41,532 bases of DNA from Bacteroidales bacterium (GTDB lineage Bacteria; Bacteroidota; Bacteroidia; Bacteroidales; Prolixibacteraceae), in NCBI GenBank assembly GCA_031285325.1, contig JAITWJ010000045.1:1-41532 (forward strand). Direction: 5' to 3'. Shown here in pieces: positions 34,798 to 41,532 of this stretch. Numbering within the stretch: the first letter of the stretch is position 1; each line of letters starts with the position of its first letter. A model generated the notes under the pieces. That model made no database searches. It was not told where the DNA came from and worked only from the letters and a program-made list of their open reading frames with translations. The translations under genes were made by a program, and so were the position numbers.

Positions 34798-34844
34798 TTA
34801 TCTTGTTTTTTACGTGGTTATCAAGAACACGCCGTTTACACGCA

Positions 34845-34852
34845 CAAATATA
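34845..34852 (-). promoter_or_regulatory. Putative -7 box of the que operon
   Basis: TATATTTG on the minus strand matches TAnnTTTG, 48 bp before the start of the collapsed transporter ORF. No preQ1-type riboswitch could be recognised between it and the start. Confidence 0.5.
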
Positions 34853-34903
34853 CAATTTTCTTTAATATGCTTTATATGGCAGAAAATGATACCGGTTTTT
34901 TAC

Positions 34904-35944
34904 TTAACCTCTCTTAAGTATTACCATTGTGGCGCCATAACCATACTCTTTGAACGATGCATCCTGAAAATAGTATTTAGGAAATTTCGACCGGAGCAGT
35001 TTCACTACCTCTTGTTTTAAAACTCCCTGTCCCAGTCCGTGAATAAAGACTATGCGTTTTACATTTGTTTTGATGGCCGACCGCATTTCCGACTCCACTT
35101 TTTCAAGCTGAATACAGAGCATTTCTTTGTTACTCAGTCCTGCGGTATTGTCTATCAATTCTTGTATATGCAAATCAACTTCAACAATATCAACAGGCCT
35201 TGTTCTTTCCTGTATTTTGGGTTCGGAAACAACTTCTTTTGAATGTATTATTTTCTGCAAATCCTCATCGGTTAATTTATCAAGTTCAACCGATTGTAAA
35301 TTGGGAGTAATATGCAAAAGCATCGCATTTTTGTTGAAAAATGTATTGGGCTGAAAACTTTTCTCCTTGTAGAATTTCGTTGGATTAATCTTAAATTTTT
35401 TGACAACTTCCGGATGCAATTTTTTCTCTTCTTCAGCAAAATAAAATAACCTGAATACAAAATCCGGTAAATCGGTCAAATCGCTTTGATCGATACTTTC
35501 CAGGCCTGATTTTGAATTTGGCTGAACTAAACCGAATTTCGCCAAACGAAATTTTTCATCTTTATAATGTGAATAATAGTAAAGTACCAAAAAATTGCTG
35601 TCGTTAACCAACCAAAGCCCTATTTTGCCGGATAGCGGATTTTTGGCATCGTTTGGAACAAAGCAAAAATAAAAATCGGGCGAATCTTTACCGGCCAATT
35701 TCACCCATTCGTCTTTCCCGTATGTTAGCTGTGTTGCCTGTTTTATATGTTCTACTTCGGGTTTAGGTATTTCATTTTTCACGATTCGTTCGGTTTCGCT
35801 TATATTCACCAATTGCGAAATTGGGTATGGAATTACAAAATTATCTGTTCCCTCAACATTTACAGTTGTTTTGTTTACAAAACCGGTAACAGTACCTCCT
35901 CCAACATCGTTCAAAAACTTTACCTTATCGCCAACTTTTATCAT
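34904..35944 (-). CDS. DUF2027 and Smr domain protein
   Basis: About 346 aa from ATG 35944 (MIKVGDKVKFLNDVGGGTVTGF); the 18-codon upstream extension lacks family resemblance. The N-terminal about 75 residues are an SH3-like/DUF2027 start, the middle is the DUF2027 core (FYFCFVPNDAKNPLSGKIGLWLVN), and the C-terminal about 80 residues are an Smr domain: VDLHIQELIDNTAGLS, KRIVFIHGLGQGVLKQEV, ending YGATMVILK. Smr domains nick or bind nucleic acids, as in MutS2. The specific role of the Bacteroidota DUF2027 type is not known. It precedes the que genes on the same strand. Confidence 0.88.
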   Translation of the reverse strand: MIKVGDKVKFLNDVGGGTVTGFVNKTTVNVEGTDNFVIPYPISQLVNISETERIVKNEIPKPEVEHIKQATQLTYGKDEWVKLAGKDSPDFYFCFVPNDAKNPLSGKIGLWLVNDSNFLVLYYYSHYKDEKFRLAKFGLVQPNSKSGLESIDQSDLTDLPDFVFRLFYFAEEEKKLHPEVVKKFKINPTKFYKEKSFQPNTFFNKNAMLLHITPNLQSVELDKLTDEDLQKIIHSKEVVSEPKIQERTRPVDIVEVDLHIQELIDNTAGLSNKEMLCIQLEKVESEMRSAIKTNVKRIVFIHGLGQGVLKQEVVKLLRSKFPKYYFQDASFKEYGYGATMVILKRG

Positions 35945-36001
35945 TTCCGTATATTTCGGGGCAAATGTAAAGAAAGGCCGCGAAAAAACAGCCAACAACC
36001 G

Positions 36002-36095
36002 CCAATTATTAATTGTATCTGTACAACCGCGAGAAGTCGCCCCTGCATCCTCCCTATTAGTTATTAACTGTCAATTATCAATTGTATTTTTATGA
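36002..36095. repeat. Degenerate MITE-like intergenic repeat
   Basis: Two near-identical blocks (CAATTATTAATTGTAT and CAATTATCAATTGTAT, each an inverted repeat) flank a GC-rich core with ACAACCGCGAGAAGTCGCCC. The core resembles widespread 'GGGGCGAC...' intergenic elements. No gene is seen. It is adjacent to hairpin array 5. Confidence 0.45.
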
Positions 36096-36107
36096 ATAAT
36101 ATGAATA

Positions 36108-36293
36108 TGTCGCTCCGGAGCGAAAGCATGCCCGAGGGGTCGGCGAAGGTAGCGCTCCGGAGCGAAAGGTTCCCCGAGGGCTCGAACAGGGTGTCGCTCC
36201 CGAGCGAAAGGTGCCCCGAGGGCTCGAACAGGGTGTCGCTCCGGAGCGAAAGTATAACCGAGGGGTCGGCGGGGGTGTCGCTCCGGAGCGACA
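36108..36293 (-). repeat. Tandem hairpin array 5 (42 bp period, 5 units)
   Basis: CGCTCC/CGCTCCC cores occur at 36111, 36153, 36195, 36237 and 36279, all 42 bp apart. On the minus strand units read as a TTTCGCTCCGGAGCGACA-type palindrome plus a 24 bp spacer beginning CCCTGTTCGAGCCCTCGG, nearly the same as array 1. The minus-strand flank ACATATTCATATTATTCAT also matches array 1. Located in the divergent gap between the Smr gene and the acyltransferase gene. Frames of 72-83 codons through it are by-products of the 14-codon period. Confidence 0.95.
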
Positions 36294-36326
36294 GGCGCTG
36301 CCATGAGTAATGCAGGTAAATTTTAC

Positions 36327-36334
36327 TATCTTCG
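36327..36334 (+). promoter_or_regulatory. Putative -7 box of the acyltransferase gene
   Basis: TATCTTCG differs by one base from TAnnTTTG and lies about 54 bp before the ATG at 36388. Confidence 0.35.
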
Positions 36335-36387
36335 CAGCCATTACTTATACTGAATACATGTAATCGAAAATAATTCTTATTCTAAAA

Positions 36388-37176
36388 ATGGAAACTGTTT
36401 TTTTACCTTCTAATGAATACCGGACGCCGGAAAGGGCAAGGCTTACGTTTAAAGACAGGCTTATGCTTGACAGCCGTATATATTTCACTCTGAAATATGC
36501 GGGAATTGTACTGAAAACAAGAAAACGGGCGCAAAAAAAGAAATATGATACGGCGGCATGGGCCGAATCGTCGTTTTATATTTTCAGATTCATTGAAAAA
36601 GCAGGAGGCAGATTTGATATTACGGGTATGGATAATATTAACATGTGCGATGGTCCGGTTTTGTTTATAAGCAACCACATGAGTACTCTTGAATCGATGA
36701 TATTGCCATGTATTATTGCTCCGCGAAAAGAAGTAACGTTTGTGGTAAAGGAAAGCCTTGTGAAACATCCGCTGTTTAAGGATGTAATGCTGTCGAGAAA
36801 TCCTGTAGTTGTGGGCAGAACCGACCCCCGTGAAGACCTCGAAACTGTAATGACGGGAGGCAGGGAACTGTTTTCAAAGGGATCGTCAATAGTAATATTT
36901 CCGCAGAGTACAAGGAGTATAGAATTTAAACCTGAAGAATTTAATTCGCTCGGGGTGAAACTCGCCAAAAGAAACAATATTCCGATAGTTCCGGTGGCGC
37001 TTAAAACAGATTATTGGGGCAGCGGCAAAATAATAAAGGAATTGGGGCCTATCGACAGTAAAAAAACAATACACATAAAATTTGGCGAGCCATTTATGGT
37101 TAGCAGTTCGGGGAAAGAGGATAATAACAGGATTATAAACTTTATCCAGTCATCGCTTAACTCCTGGAAAGAGTAA
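36388..37176 (+). CDS. PlsC-like lysophospholipid acyltransferase
   Basis: 262 aa. Family members acylate lysophosphatidate at the inner membrane in phospholipid synthesis. The acyltransferase domain spans about residues 75-230. Motif I is FISNHMSTLESMILP (HX4E, where most PlsC have HX4D), motif II region VTFVVKESLVKHPLF with GRTDPRED, motif III IVIFPQSTRS (usual FPEGTR), and motif IV NIPIVPVALKT. The combined HX4E/FPQSTR pattern suggests a subfamily rather than damage, since the rest is well kept. It converges on the permease gene 57 bp away. Substrate choice is uncertain. Confidence 0.82.
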   Translation: METVFLPSNEYRTPERARLTFKDRLMLDSRIYFTLKYAGIVLKTRKRAQKKKYDTAAWAESSFYIFRFIEKAGGRFDITGMDNINMCDGPVLFISNHMSTLESMILPCIIAPRKEVTFVVKESLVKHPLFKDVMLSRNPVVVGRTDPREDLETVMTGGRELFSKGSSIVIFPQSTRSIEFKPEEFNSLGVKLAKRNNIPIVPVALKTDYWGSGKIIKELGPIDSKKTIHIKFGEPFMVSSSGKEDNNRIINFIQSSLNSWKE

Positions 37177-37232
37177 ACTATACAACAGCCGGCAATGTAA
37201 TCGGGAATAACAGCCGGGGATAACGCTTACAC

Positions 37233-38735
37233 TTACTGTTTATCTGCAATATTCTGATCCTGTGTTTTACCTTTATTTGCAAAACGGCTGATTCCGAGTT
37301 TTTGAAATAGCTTGACGTATGTTTCGGCGCTCATTACCGGCGAATCGGTCGCTGCCTTGTATGTAAGCCAAACTCCTACAGGTAAAAATATAAACGTTGA
37401 GAACCACATCCCGCCAAACATATCCCAGATATCTTCACGTGCCGATTTTTCGCCGGTCATCGACACAATGTAATAAGCAATAAAAAGCAAAATAGACACA
37501 ACAACCGGCATTCCCAACCCTCCTCTACGTATAATTGCACCAAGCGGCGCACCTATAAAAAAGAATATAAGAACGGCTATGGAAAGGGTAAATTTGCGGT
37601 GCCGTTCCATCGAATGTTTATTGAGTTCTTTTTTATAGTTGTACAGTTGGCCCTGGTATATATTAATATTTTGTGAATTGGAACGTGTATTTCCTATGGC
37701 AATACCTGCAATTGCAGCCCGTTCCTGTTGGCCGAGAGAGTTAAAATACTCGTCGAAATTTATAATGGTGTCGGGTTGGGCAATTTCAATGTCGGTTTTC
37801 ATTGAATCGTTTAAAGCAGTGAGATTGAATTTTTTTCTTGAAATATCGGTGTTCAGGTTAATTTCCAGAATAAAATTACGTATCCGCCTTGAATAGTCGG
37901 TATTCATTGTATCTTCCATGGCAAGCAACTGAGTTATGTTCAACATTCGTGATGCATTTTTGAAAATACTTTCGTCGTAGCGCGAAAAATCGAAATTTCG
38001 TACCTGTACACGTATGGTTTGTTCCGTAAACTTATTACGCCTGAATGGATAGTTGTTTTGTGGTTGCTGGTTATTAGCCTGTTCTTCTGAATAATTTACT
38101 CCGTCGAACAAATTAAGTACCATGTATTTTTTGTCTTCCGTAATCATCATATAACCCGAATCGGCAACCGTTACACTTTCGTTTATTTTGCCGTTTGTAT
38201 GGTCGTATATCAGTAAATCGTACATCATGTTCGATTTATTGTTTTTCCGGCCAACCTTAATACTGTAGCCATCCATTTCGTTGGTAAACACACCTTCCTG
38301 CAACACTAATTCAGGCCGCTGTTCTCTTACGCTGTATAATAGTGTTGTAAATCTGAGGTTGGTTATTGGTAAAATATTGTTGGCAAAATAAAAAGCGATA
38401 ACTGTAATAAGTATTGAGAAAATAAAGAGTGGTTTCATAATTCTTATAAGCGAAATCCCTGATGATTTCATAGCTACCAGTTCGTAATTTTCGCCCAGCG
38501 AGCCAAAGGTCATTATAGATGCAAGAAGCATCGACAACGGAAAAGCAAAAGGCAACAGTGTAAAAGAAGCATAAAACATCATTTCTGCAAGTAATTTTAA
38601 CTCGAGGCCTTTACCTACCATATCGTCAACGTATTTCCATAAAAACTGCATTAACAATACAAACAAAACTATGAAGAAAGTCATAATAAATGGCCCTGTA
38701 AAAGATCTTATTACATAAAGGTTCAAGCGCTTCAT
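37233..38735 (-). CDS. LptF/LptG-family permease
   Basis: 500 aa. It is the membrane part of the LPS export ABC transporter, lifting LPS from the inner membrane to the periplasmic bridge. N-terminal membrane segments (FIMTFFIVLFVLLMQFLW, LLPFAFPLSMLLASIMTFG) and the LptF/G coupling region around LGENYELVAMKSSGIS are clear, followed by a large periplasmic jellyroll-like part and C-terminal segments (ALVIFFFIGAPLGAIIRRGG-like and FIAYYIVSMTGEKSA). Whether it is LptF or LptG cannot be settled. Upstream is a START-like gene on the same strand, 75 bp away. Confidence 0.9.
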   Translation of the reverse strand: MKRLNLYVIRSFTGPFIMTFFIVLFVLLMQFLWKYVDDMVGKGLELKLLAEMMFYASFTLLPFAFPLSMLLASIMTFGSLGENYELVAMKSSGISLIRIMKPLFIFSILITVIAFYFANNILPITNLRFTTLLYSVREQRPELVLQEGVFTNEMDGYSIKVGRKNNKSNMMYDLLIYDHTNGKINESVTVADSGYMMITEDKKYMVLNLFDGVNYSEEQANNQQPQNNYPFRRNKFTEQTIRVQVRNFDFSRYDESIFKNASRMLNITQLLAMEDTMNTDYSRRIRNFILEINLNTDISRKKFNLTALNDSMKTDIEIAQPDTIINFDEYFNSLGQQERAAIAGIAIGNTRSNSQNINIYQGQLYNYKKELNKHSMERHRKFTLSIAVLIFFFIGAPLGAIIRRGGLGMPVVVSILLFIAYYIVSMTGEKSAREDIWDMFGGMWFSTFIFLPVGVWLTYKAATDSPVMSAETYVKLFQKLGISRFANKGKTQDQNIADKQ

Positions 38736-38810
38736 CTTTTATATTATTACAGATAATGTTCACAAAATTAAGCTAATTAATTTAAGAAAACAAACCAAAA
38801 GAAACTAACA

Positions 38811-39188
38811 TCAGGAACCGAGCAAGCTTTTCAAATCGGCAATTTGTGTGTTCCATAATTCACAGGTTTCATCAACTTCGTCTTCATTGGCAAAATCAAC
38901 TATAATTAACGACACATCTCCTGTGAGTTCGTCCTGCAAAATTTTAAATTCGAAATAAGTATTACCTTCGTCAATCCCCGAAAAACGTATTAATTTGTTT
39001 TCTTTTTGAGCGGTAATGTTTGCTGTTTGTTCCGATTCTCTCCATATAAACGTAATTTTTTTGTCGCACACAATTACATCTTCAGCAAACCACTCAGTTA
39101 ATCCTGAAGCGGTACTTAACCTGTTGTAAAGAATTTTAGGAGAACAGTTAAAAATAAATTCAAGTTGTATTTTTATTTTTTTACCCAT
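38811..39188 (-). CDS. START-like (SRPBCC) domain protein
   Basis: 125 aa, about the size of a single SRPBCC/START-like domain. It opens MGKKIKIQLEFIFNCSPKILYNRL and has SGLTEWFAEDVIV, a common Aha1/START-type turn, and a long C-terminal helix with ETCELWNTQIADLKSLLG. Such domains bind hydrophobic ligands. The Bacteroidota version is a small cytoplasmic protein of unknown role. No signal peptide. It lies in front of the LptF/G permease gene. Confidence 0.8.
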   Translation of the reverse strand: MGKKIKIQLEFIFNCSPKILYNRLSTASGLTEWFAEDVIVCDKKITFIWRESEQTANITAQKENKLIRFSGIDEGNTYFEFKILQDELTGDVSLIIVDFANEDEVDETCELWNTQIADLKSLLGS

Positions 39189-39356
39189 TTTGCGAATCTT
39201 CGGAAAGCAATATATTTCATAATTGCATTAACTTCCAAGATAGAAAATTCCAATATAAGTATTTTTTTAAGATTACAACCCGCTACGCAATAAAAACGTA
39301 TGTAGAACCAAATATTTATGGTAGTTTTTTTATTTATAAGTATTATTTTTTAAAAC

Positions 39357-39394
39357 AAAAAGCCCCGCAAGCTATTTTAACCTGCAGGGCTTTT
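39357..39394 (-). terminator. Intrinsic terminator of the C10 protease operon
   Basis: AAAAAGCCCCGCA (39357 on) faces TGCAGGGCTTTT (39383-39394) with one mismatch. On the minus strand a T run follows. It lies 22 bp past the stop of the lipoprotein gene. Confidence 0.75.
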
Positions 39395-39415
39395 AGAAAA
39401 AGAATTACAACAAAG

Positions 39416-40114
39416 TTATCTGTCTAATATTATAGTAAGCGGCTCACAATGCTGACCATCTACCGTAAGTTCTTTGCCTTCAAATTCCATACGATAGCAA
39501 ACAGCAAGATATCCTGTCTCACCGTTTTCCCACTTGTATGGTTCCAACCAGGTAATAATATCATGCGCTTCGTTATCGCCAAACAGATAAGGACACGTAA
39601 GCCTGAAAACAATCTTTTCGGGCATCTTATATATAGATATAGCAGTCCGAAACATCAAATAATTATAATCGGGGTTTATTATTACAGACGGTGACAAATC
39701 ATTTCTGAATACTTTTTTAAAAAAAGACCCATTGTATAACCTTATGCTTGGAGGAGGTTGTTCGTCTAATACATAAGCAGGACGGCCATTAACCAATGGT
39801 GCAGGTTCAGGTTTCCTTGGATTGACACCATCTATTAAAATATCTAATGTAAATAATTCAGGATTTATACGACCTTCGGTATAATCTTCTTCATTGCCTG
39901 TAATCCAATACTCACCGTTTATATAACTGGAGTTAGGATCATACATTGCAACTTCAATTCCAATCCCTTTAGTCAAATCATTACCTGATGTATCAGTTAC
40001 AGCTAAAAATACCATATAATCGCCCCTAGCCTCTCTAAAGGTCTCTTCTTCTCCGCCTGCACAGCCGTATAGTATCAACATGGATAGAATCATTAATTTA
40101 TATATTGTTTTCAT
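39416..40114 (-). CDS. Hypothetical lipoprotein downstream of C10 protease
   Basis: About 232 aa from ATG 40114 (MKTIYKLMILSMLILYGCAGG), chosen because it gives a lipobox-like LYGC and lies 11 bp after the protease stop. After a short acidic linker come beta-rich stretches (GDYMVFLAVTDTSGNDLTKG, EGRINPELFTLDILIDG), and the end reads GQHCEPLTIILDR. No family or catalytic residues recognised. Its place directly behind a C10 protease suggests it might act as its inhibitor or immunity partner, a pairing known for some C10 proteases, but the sequence does not show this. Confidence 0.65.
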   Translation of the reverse strand: MKTIYKLMILSMLILYGCAGGEEETFREARGDYMVFLAVTDTSGNDLTKGIGIEVAMYDPNSSYINGEYWITGNEEDYTEGRINPELFTLDILIDGVNPRKPEPAPLVNGRPAYVLDEQPPPSIRLYNGSFFKKVFRNDLSPSVIINPDYNYLMFRTAISIYKMPEKIVFRLTCPYLFGDNEAHDIITWLEPYKWENGETGYLAVCYRMEFEGKELTVDGQHCEPLTIILDR

Positions 40115-40125
40115 ATCTGCTAAAA

Positions 40126-41532
40126 TCAAGGGGTGATATATATGTTTTCTCTGCTATAGATATAATTACGAAATATGTTGTCGATTTTTGTAGTAAATGC
40201 AATATTATTTGCAGCAAACCATCCATCACCATCGCCACTCCAACCCCAGTTCATATGATAATAATCATAACGTTTGACTGCAACTCCGGGATACGAGGGG
40301 GAGTAAGAACTATAACTGCCGTAAGAATTATTAACAGAAAATTCAACAAAATATTCATCTCTGTCTTCCTCAACTTTTACCCCGTCGCAAACCCATGCAT
40401 GGCCTATATATGTATTAGTAGAACTATCATAACGCAAACCAGACATATAAACAGGCCTACCTTGGTTGATATGACTTTGTACAGTAGTGGGGTAGTGACC
40501 ATCTACGGTTACAGTTCTATAACCATACGTGTTTCTTAAAGCACGAGCTGCATCAGAATTATTTGCACCTGAACCGCCTAACGAATATTGCATATCTACA
40601 TCAACTCCAATAGCCCTGAGCAGAACAGGCAAACTGCTTGTGGCATTGACAGTCATATTGTTCCAATTATATTTGTGATTATAAGGAGAGTTAACAAGAG
40701 CCGGTTTCCGATGATAATTCATTATCTGCCCCAAAGCTACTGCTACACATCCTGCCTTATAGTTGCCTGAAGAACCTGAAGTACCAGGAGGGCAGAAGTA
40801 ATTAAAAGGATACCCCTGACTCCATGTTGTTGTAAGTAAAGGGCCAGTTTGATATATGTAATCATGAAATACACTTTTAATGGCAACAATGGTATATTCG
40901 GTAGAAGCGCCTATTGAATTGGCTTCATTAACCAAATTTTGCCACAAAGATGAGCCAAGATAATAGTACGCTTCGTCTAAAGACATGTAATCGTACCACC
41001 CCTGCGAACTGTACTGGCTCGATAAATAATCTATTCTGTTCATCATCTCGTTATAACCTCTTGTTTGCGGCGCCGAAAGTGTTCTCTTTTGGGCATCTTC
41101 GTAAGCTAACCACTGCGCGTTTATACGAGATTTGGTTTCGGCGTCAAATTCATCACTTGCCCGCATATTTGTTTTTACTTCGTCCAACCAAACCACAACA
41201 CCTCCCATTTCAGATTCAGGTTTAATTTCAAAAGAGCCTTTATCGGAATGTGCCAAAACAGGAAAATAATTGCGTGTGGCGCTAACAATTGCCCAACCAC
41301 CTTCAGGGTAGTTTACAACATACATGGCCGGATTGCCGCCGTTTTTTTCATCTGTTATAGTTGCAACGGCTGCATTGGCCAGCGCCCTTGTTTCTGCACC
41401 TGATTCACCGCTAAAAAACTTGCCGGCTATCTCTAATGCCTGTTCCGAAGAAACAAAGGTTTCATCACCGGTATTTGCAGAAATCTCTTCCTGCACAGGA
41501 GCAATATTCACATCTTCCGGAAGAAGATCTTT
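40126..41532 (-). CDS. C10-family (streptopain-like) cysteine protease, partial 5' end
   Basis: At least 468 codons; the frame stays open to the right edge (KDLLPEDVN precedes the first in-window GTG), so the signal peptide is outside. The N-terminal about 110 residues are a Spi-type propeptide/inhibitor domain (EQALEIAGKFF, MYVVNYPEGGWAIVSATR). The peptidase domain holds the Cys in NYKAGCVAVALGQIMNYH (about residue 262 of the visible part), the His in GHAWVCDG and the Trp/Asn region HMNWGWSGDGDGWF. Secreted relatives (SpeB, Bacteroides Bfp) degrade host or environmental proteins after prodomain removal. All catalytic blocks look intact. Confidence 0.9.
   Translation of the reverse strand, partial: KDLLPEDVNIAPVQEEISANTGDETFVSSEQALEIAGKFFSGESGAETRALANAAVATITDEKNGGNPAMYVVNYPEGGWAIVSATRNYFPVLAHSDKGSFEIKPESEMGGVVVWLDEVKTNMRASDEFDAETKSRINAQWLAYEDAQKRTLSAPQTRGYNEMMNRIDYLSSQYSSQGWYDYMSLDEAYYYLGSSLWQNLVNEANSIGASTEYTIVAIKSVFHDYIYQTGPLLTTTWSQGYPFNYFCPPGTSGSSGNYKAGCVAVALGQIMNYHRKPALVNSPYNHKYNWNNMTVNATSSLPVLLRAIGVDVDMQYSLGGSGANNSDAARALRNTYGYRTVTVDGHYPTTVQSHINQGRPVYMSGLRYDSSTNTYIGHAWVCDGVKVEEDRDEYFVEFSVNNSYGSYSSYSPSYPGVAVKRYDYYHMNWGWSGDGDGWFAANNIAFTTKIDNIFRNYIYSRENIYITP

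Noticed and set aside
34798-34903. PreQ1 riboswitch upstream of the que genes
   Set aside because: No convincing H-type pseudoknot or A-rich tail could be read; only a promoter box is supported.
36071-36341. Frames of 72-83 codons on both strands over array 5
   Set aside because: Open in several frames because the period is 14 codons; Arg/Pro-rich repeat artefact.

Overview
The window reads as a chromosomal segment of a Bacteroidales-type bacterium (phylum Bacteroidota). Four things support this. There is a Mfa1/FimB-type (type V) fimbrial operon. Lineage-typical neighbours such as DUF3822 next to rsmD and a DUF2027-Smr protein are present. Several genes are preceded by the Bacteroidetes promoter pattern TTTG-N19-TAnnTTTG. 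Genes generally lack strong Shine-Dalgarno sequences. No genus can be named. The body of the window is AT-rich, while parts of the fimbrial locus (about 1-3.5 kb and 5.3-6.8 kb) are clearly more GC-rich.

Layout. 1-7.9 kb (all minus strand): a type V pilus operon with an AraC-family regulator, Mfa1-like stalk fimbrillin, FimB/Mfa2-like anchor, a large BACON/Fib_succ_major tip-like lipoprotein and a further lipoprotein that runs off the left edge. 8.5 kb: tRNA-Pro. 8.8-11.6 kb: a TPR protein, an O6-methylguanine-DNA methyltransferase and a SASA-type carbohydrate esterase. 12-20.9 kb: ispF, thrC, rpe, a PafA-like phosphatase homologue with most of its active site lost, a double-domain M16 peptidase and a sugar nucleotidyltransferase. 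21 kb: tRNA-Gly. 21.2-27.5 kb: a small hypothetical, ftcD, serS, a SIS sugar isomerase, a cysteine hydrolase and a PurF paralogue with Ser in place of the glutaminase Cys. 27.6-31.6 kb: a vestigial ORF, rsmD, DUF3822, a membrane-anchored hypothetical and a RecD-like helicase. 32-36 kb: gdhA, the queF-queC pair with a collapsed precursor-transporter gene in front, and a DUF2027-Smr protein. 36.4-41.5 kb: a PlsC-like acyltransferase, an LptF/LptG permease, a START-like protein, and a C10 (streptopain-like) protease with a lipoprotein partner, cut by the right edge.

The most unusual feature is a set of five intergenic tandem arrays (near 11.8, 16.8, 23.1, 27.8 and 36.2 kb). Each is built from a 17-18 bp palindrome plus a 24 bp spacer, giving exact 41 or 42 bp periods. 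The palindromes differ between arrays, but both arms change together (TTGC-nnn/nnn-GCAA in the 41 bp class; a TTTCG- or TCGCTC-based stem in the 42 bp class). The spacers are conserved and not CRISPR-like. Arrays 1 and 5, 24 kb apart, are near copies that share flanking sequence, and array 1 is followed by an intrinsic terminator. They may be a dispersed structured RNA or DNA element. Their function is unknown.

Other points to check are the degenerate active site of the PafA homologue, the Cys-to-Ser change in the PurF paralogue, the in-frame internal deletion of the queuosine-precursor transporter, and the two Glu residues in the lipoprotein signal of the M16 peptidase.
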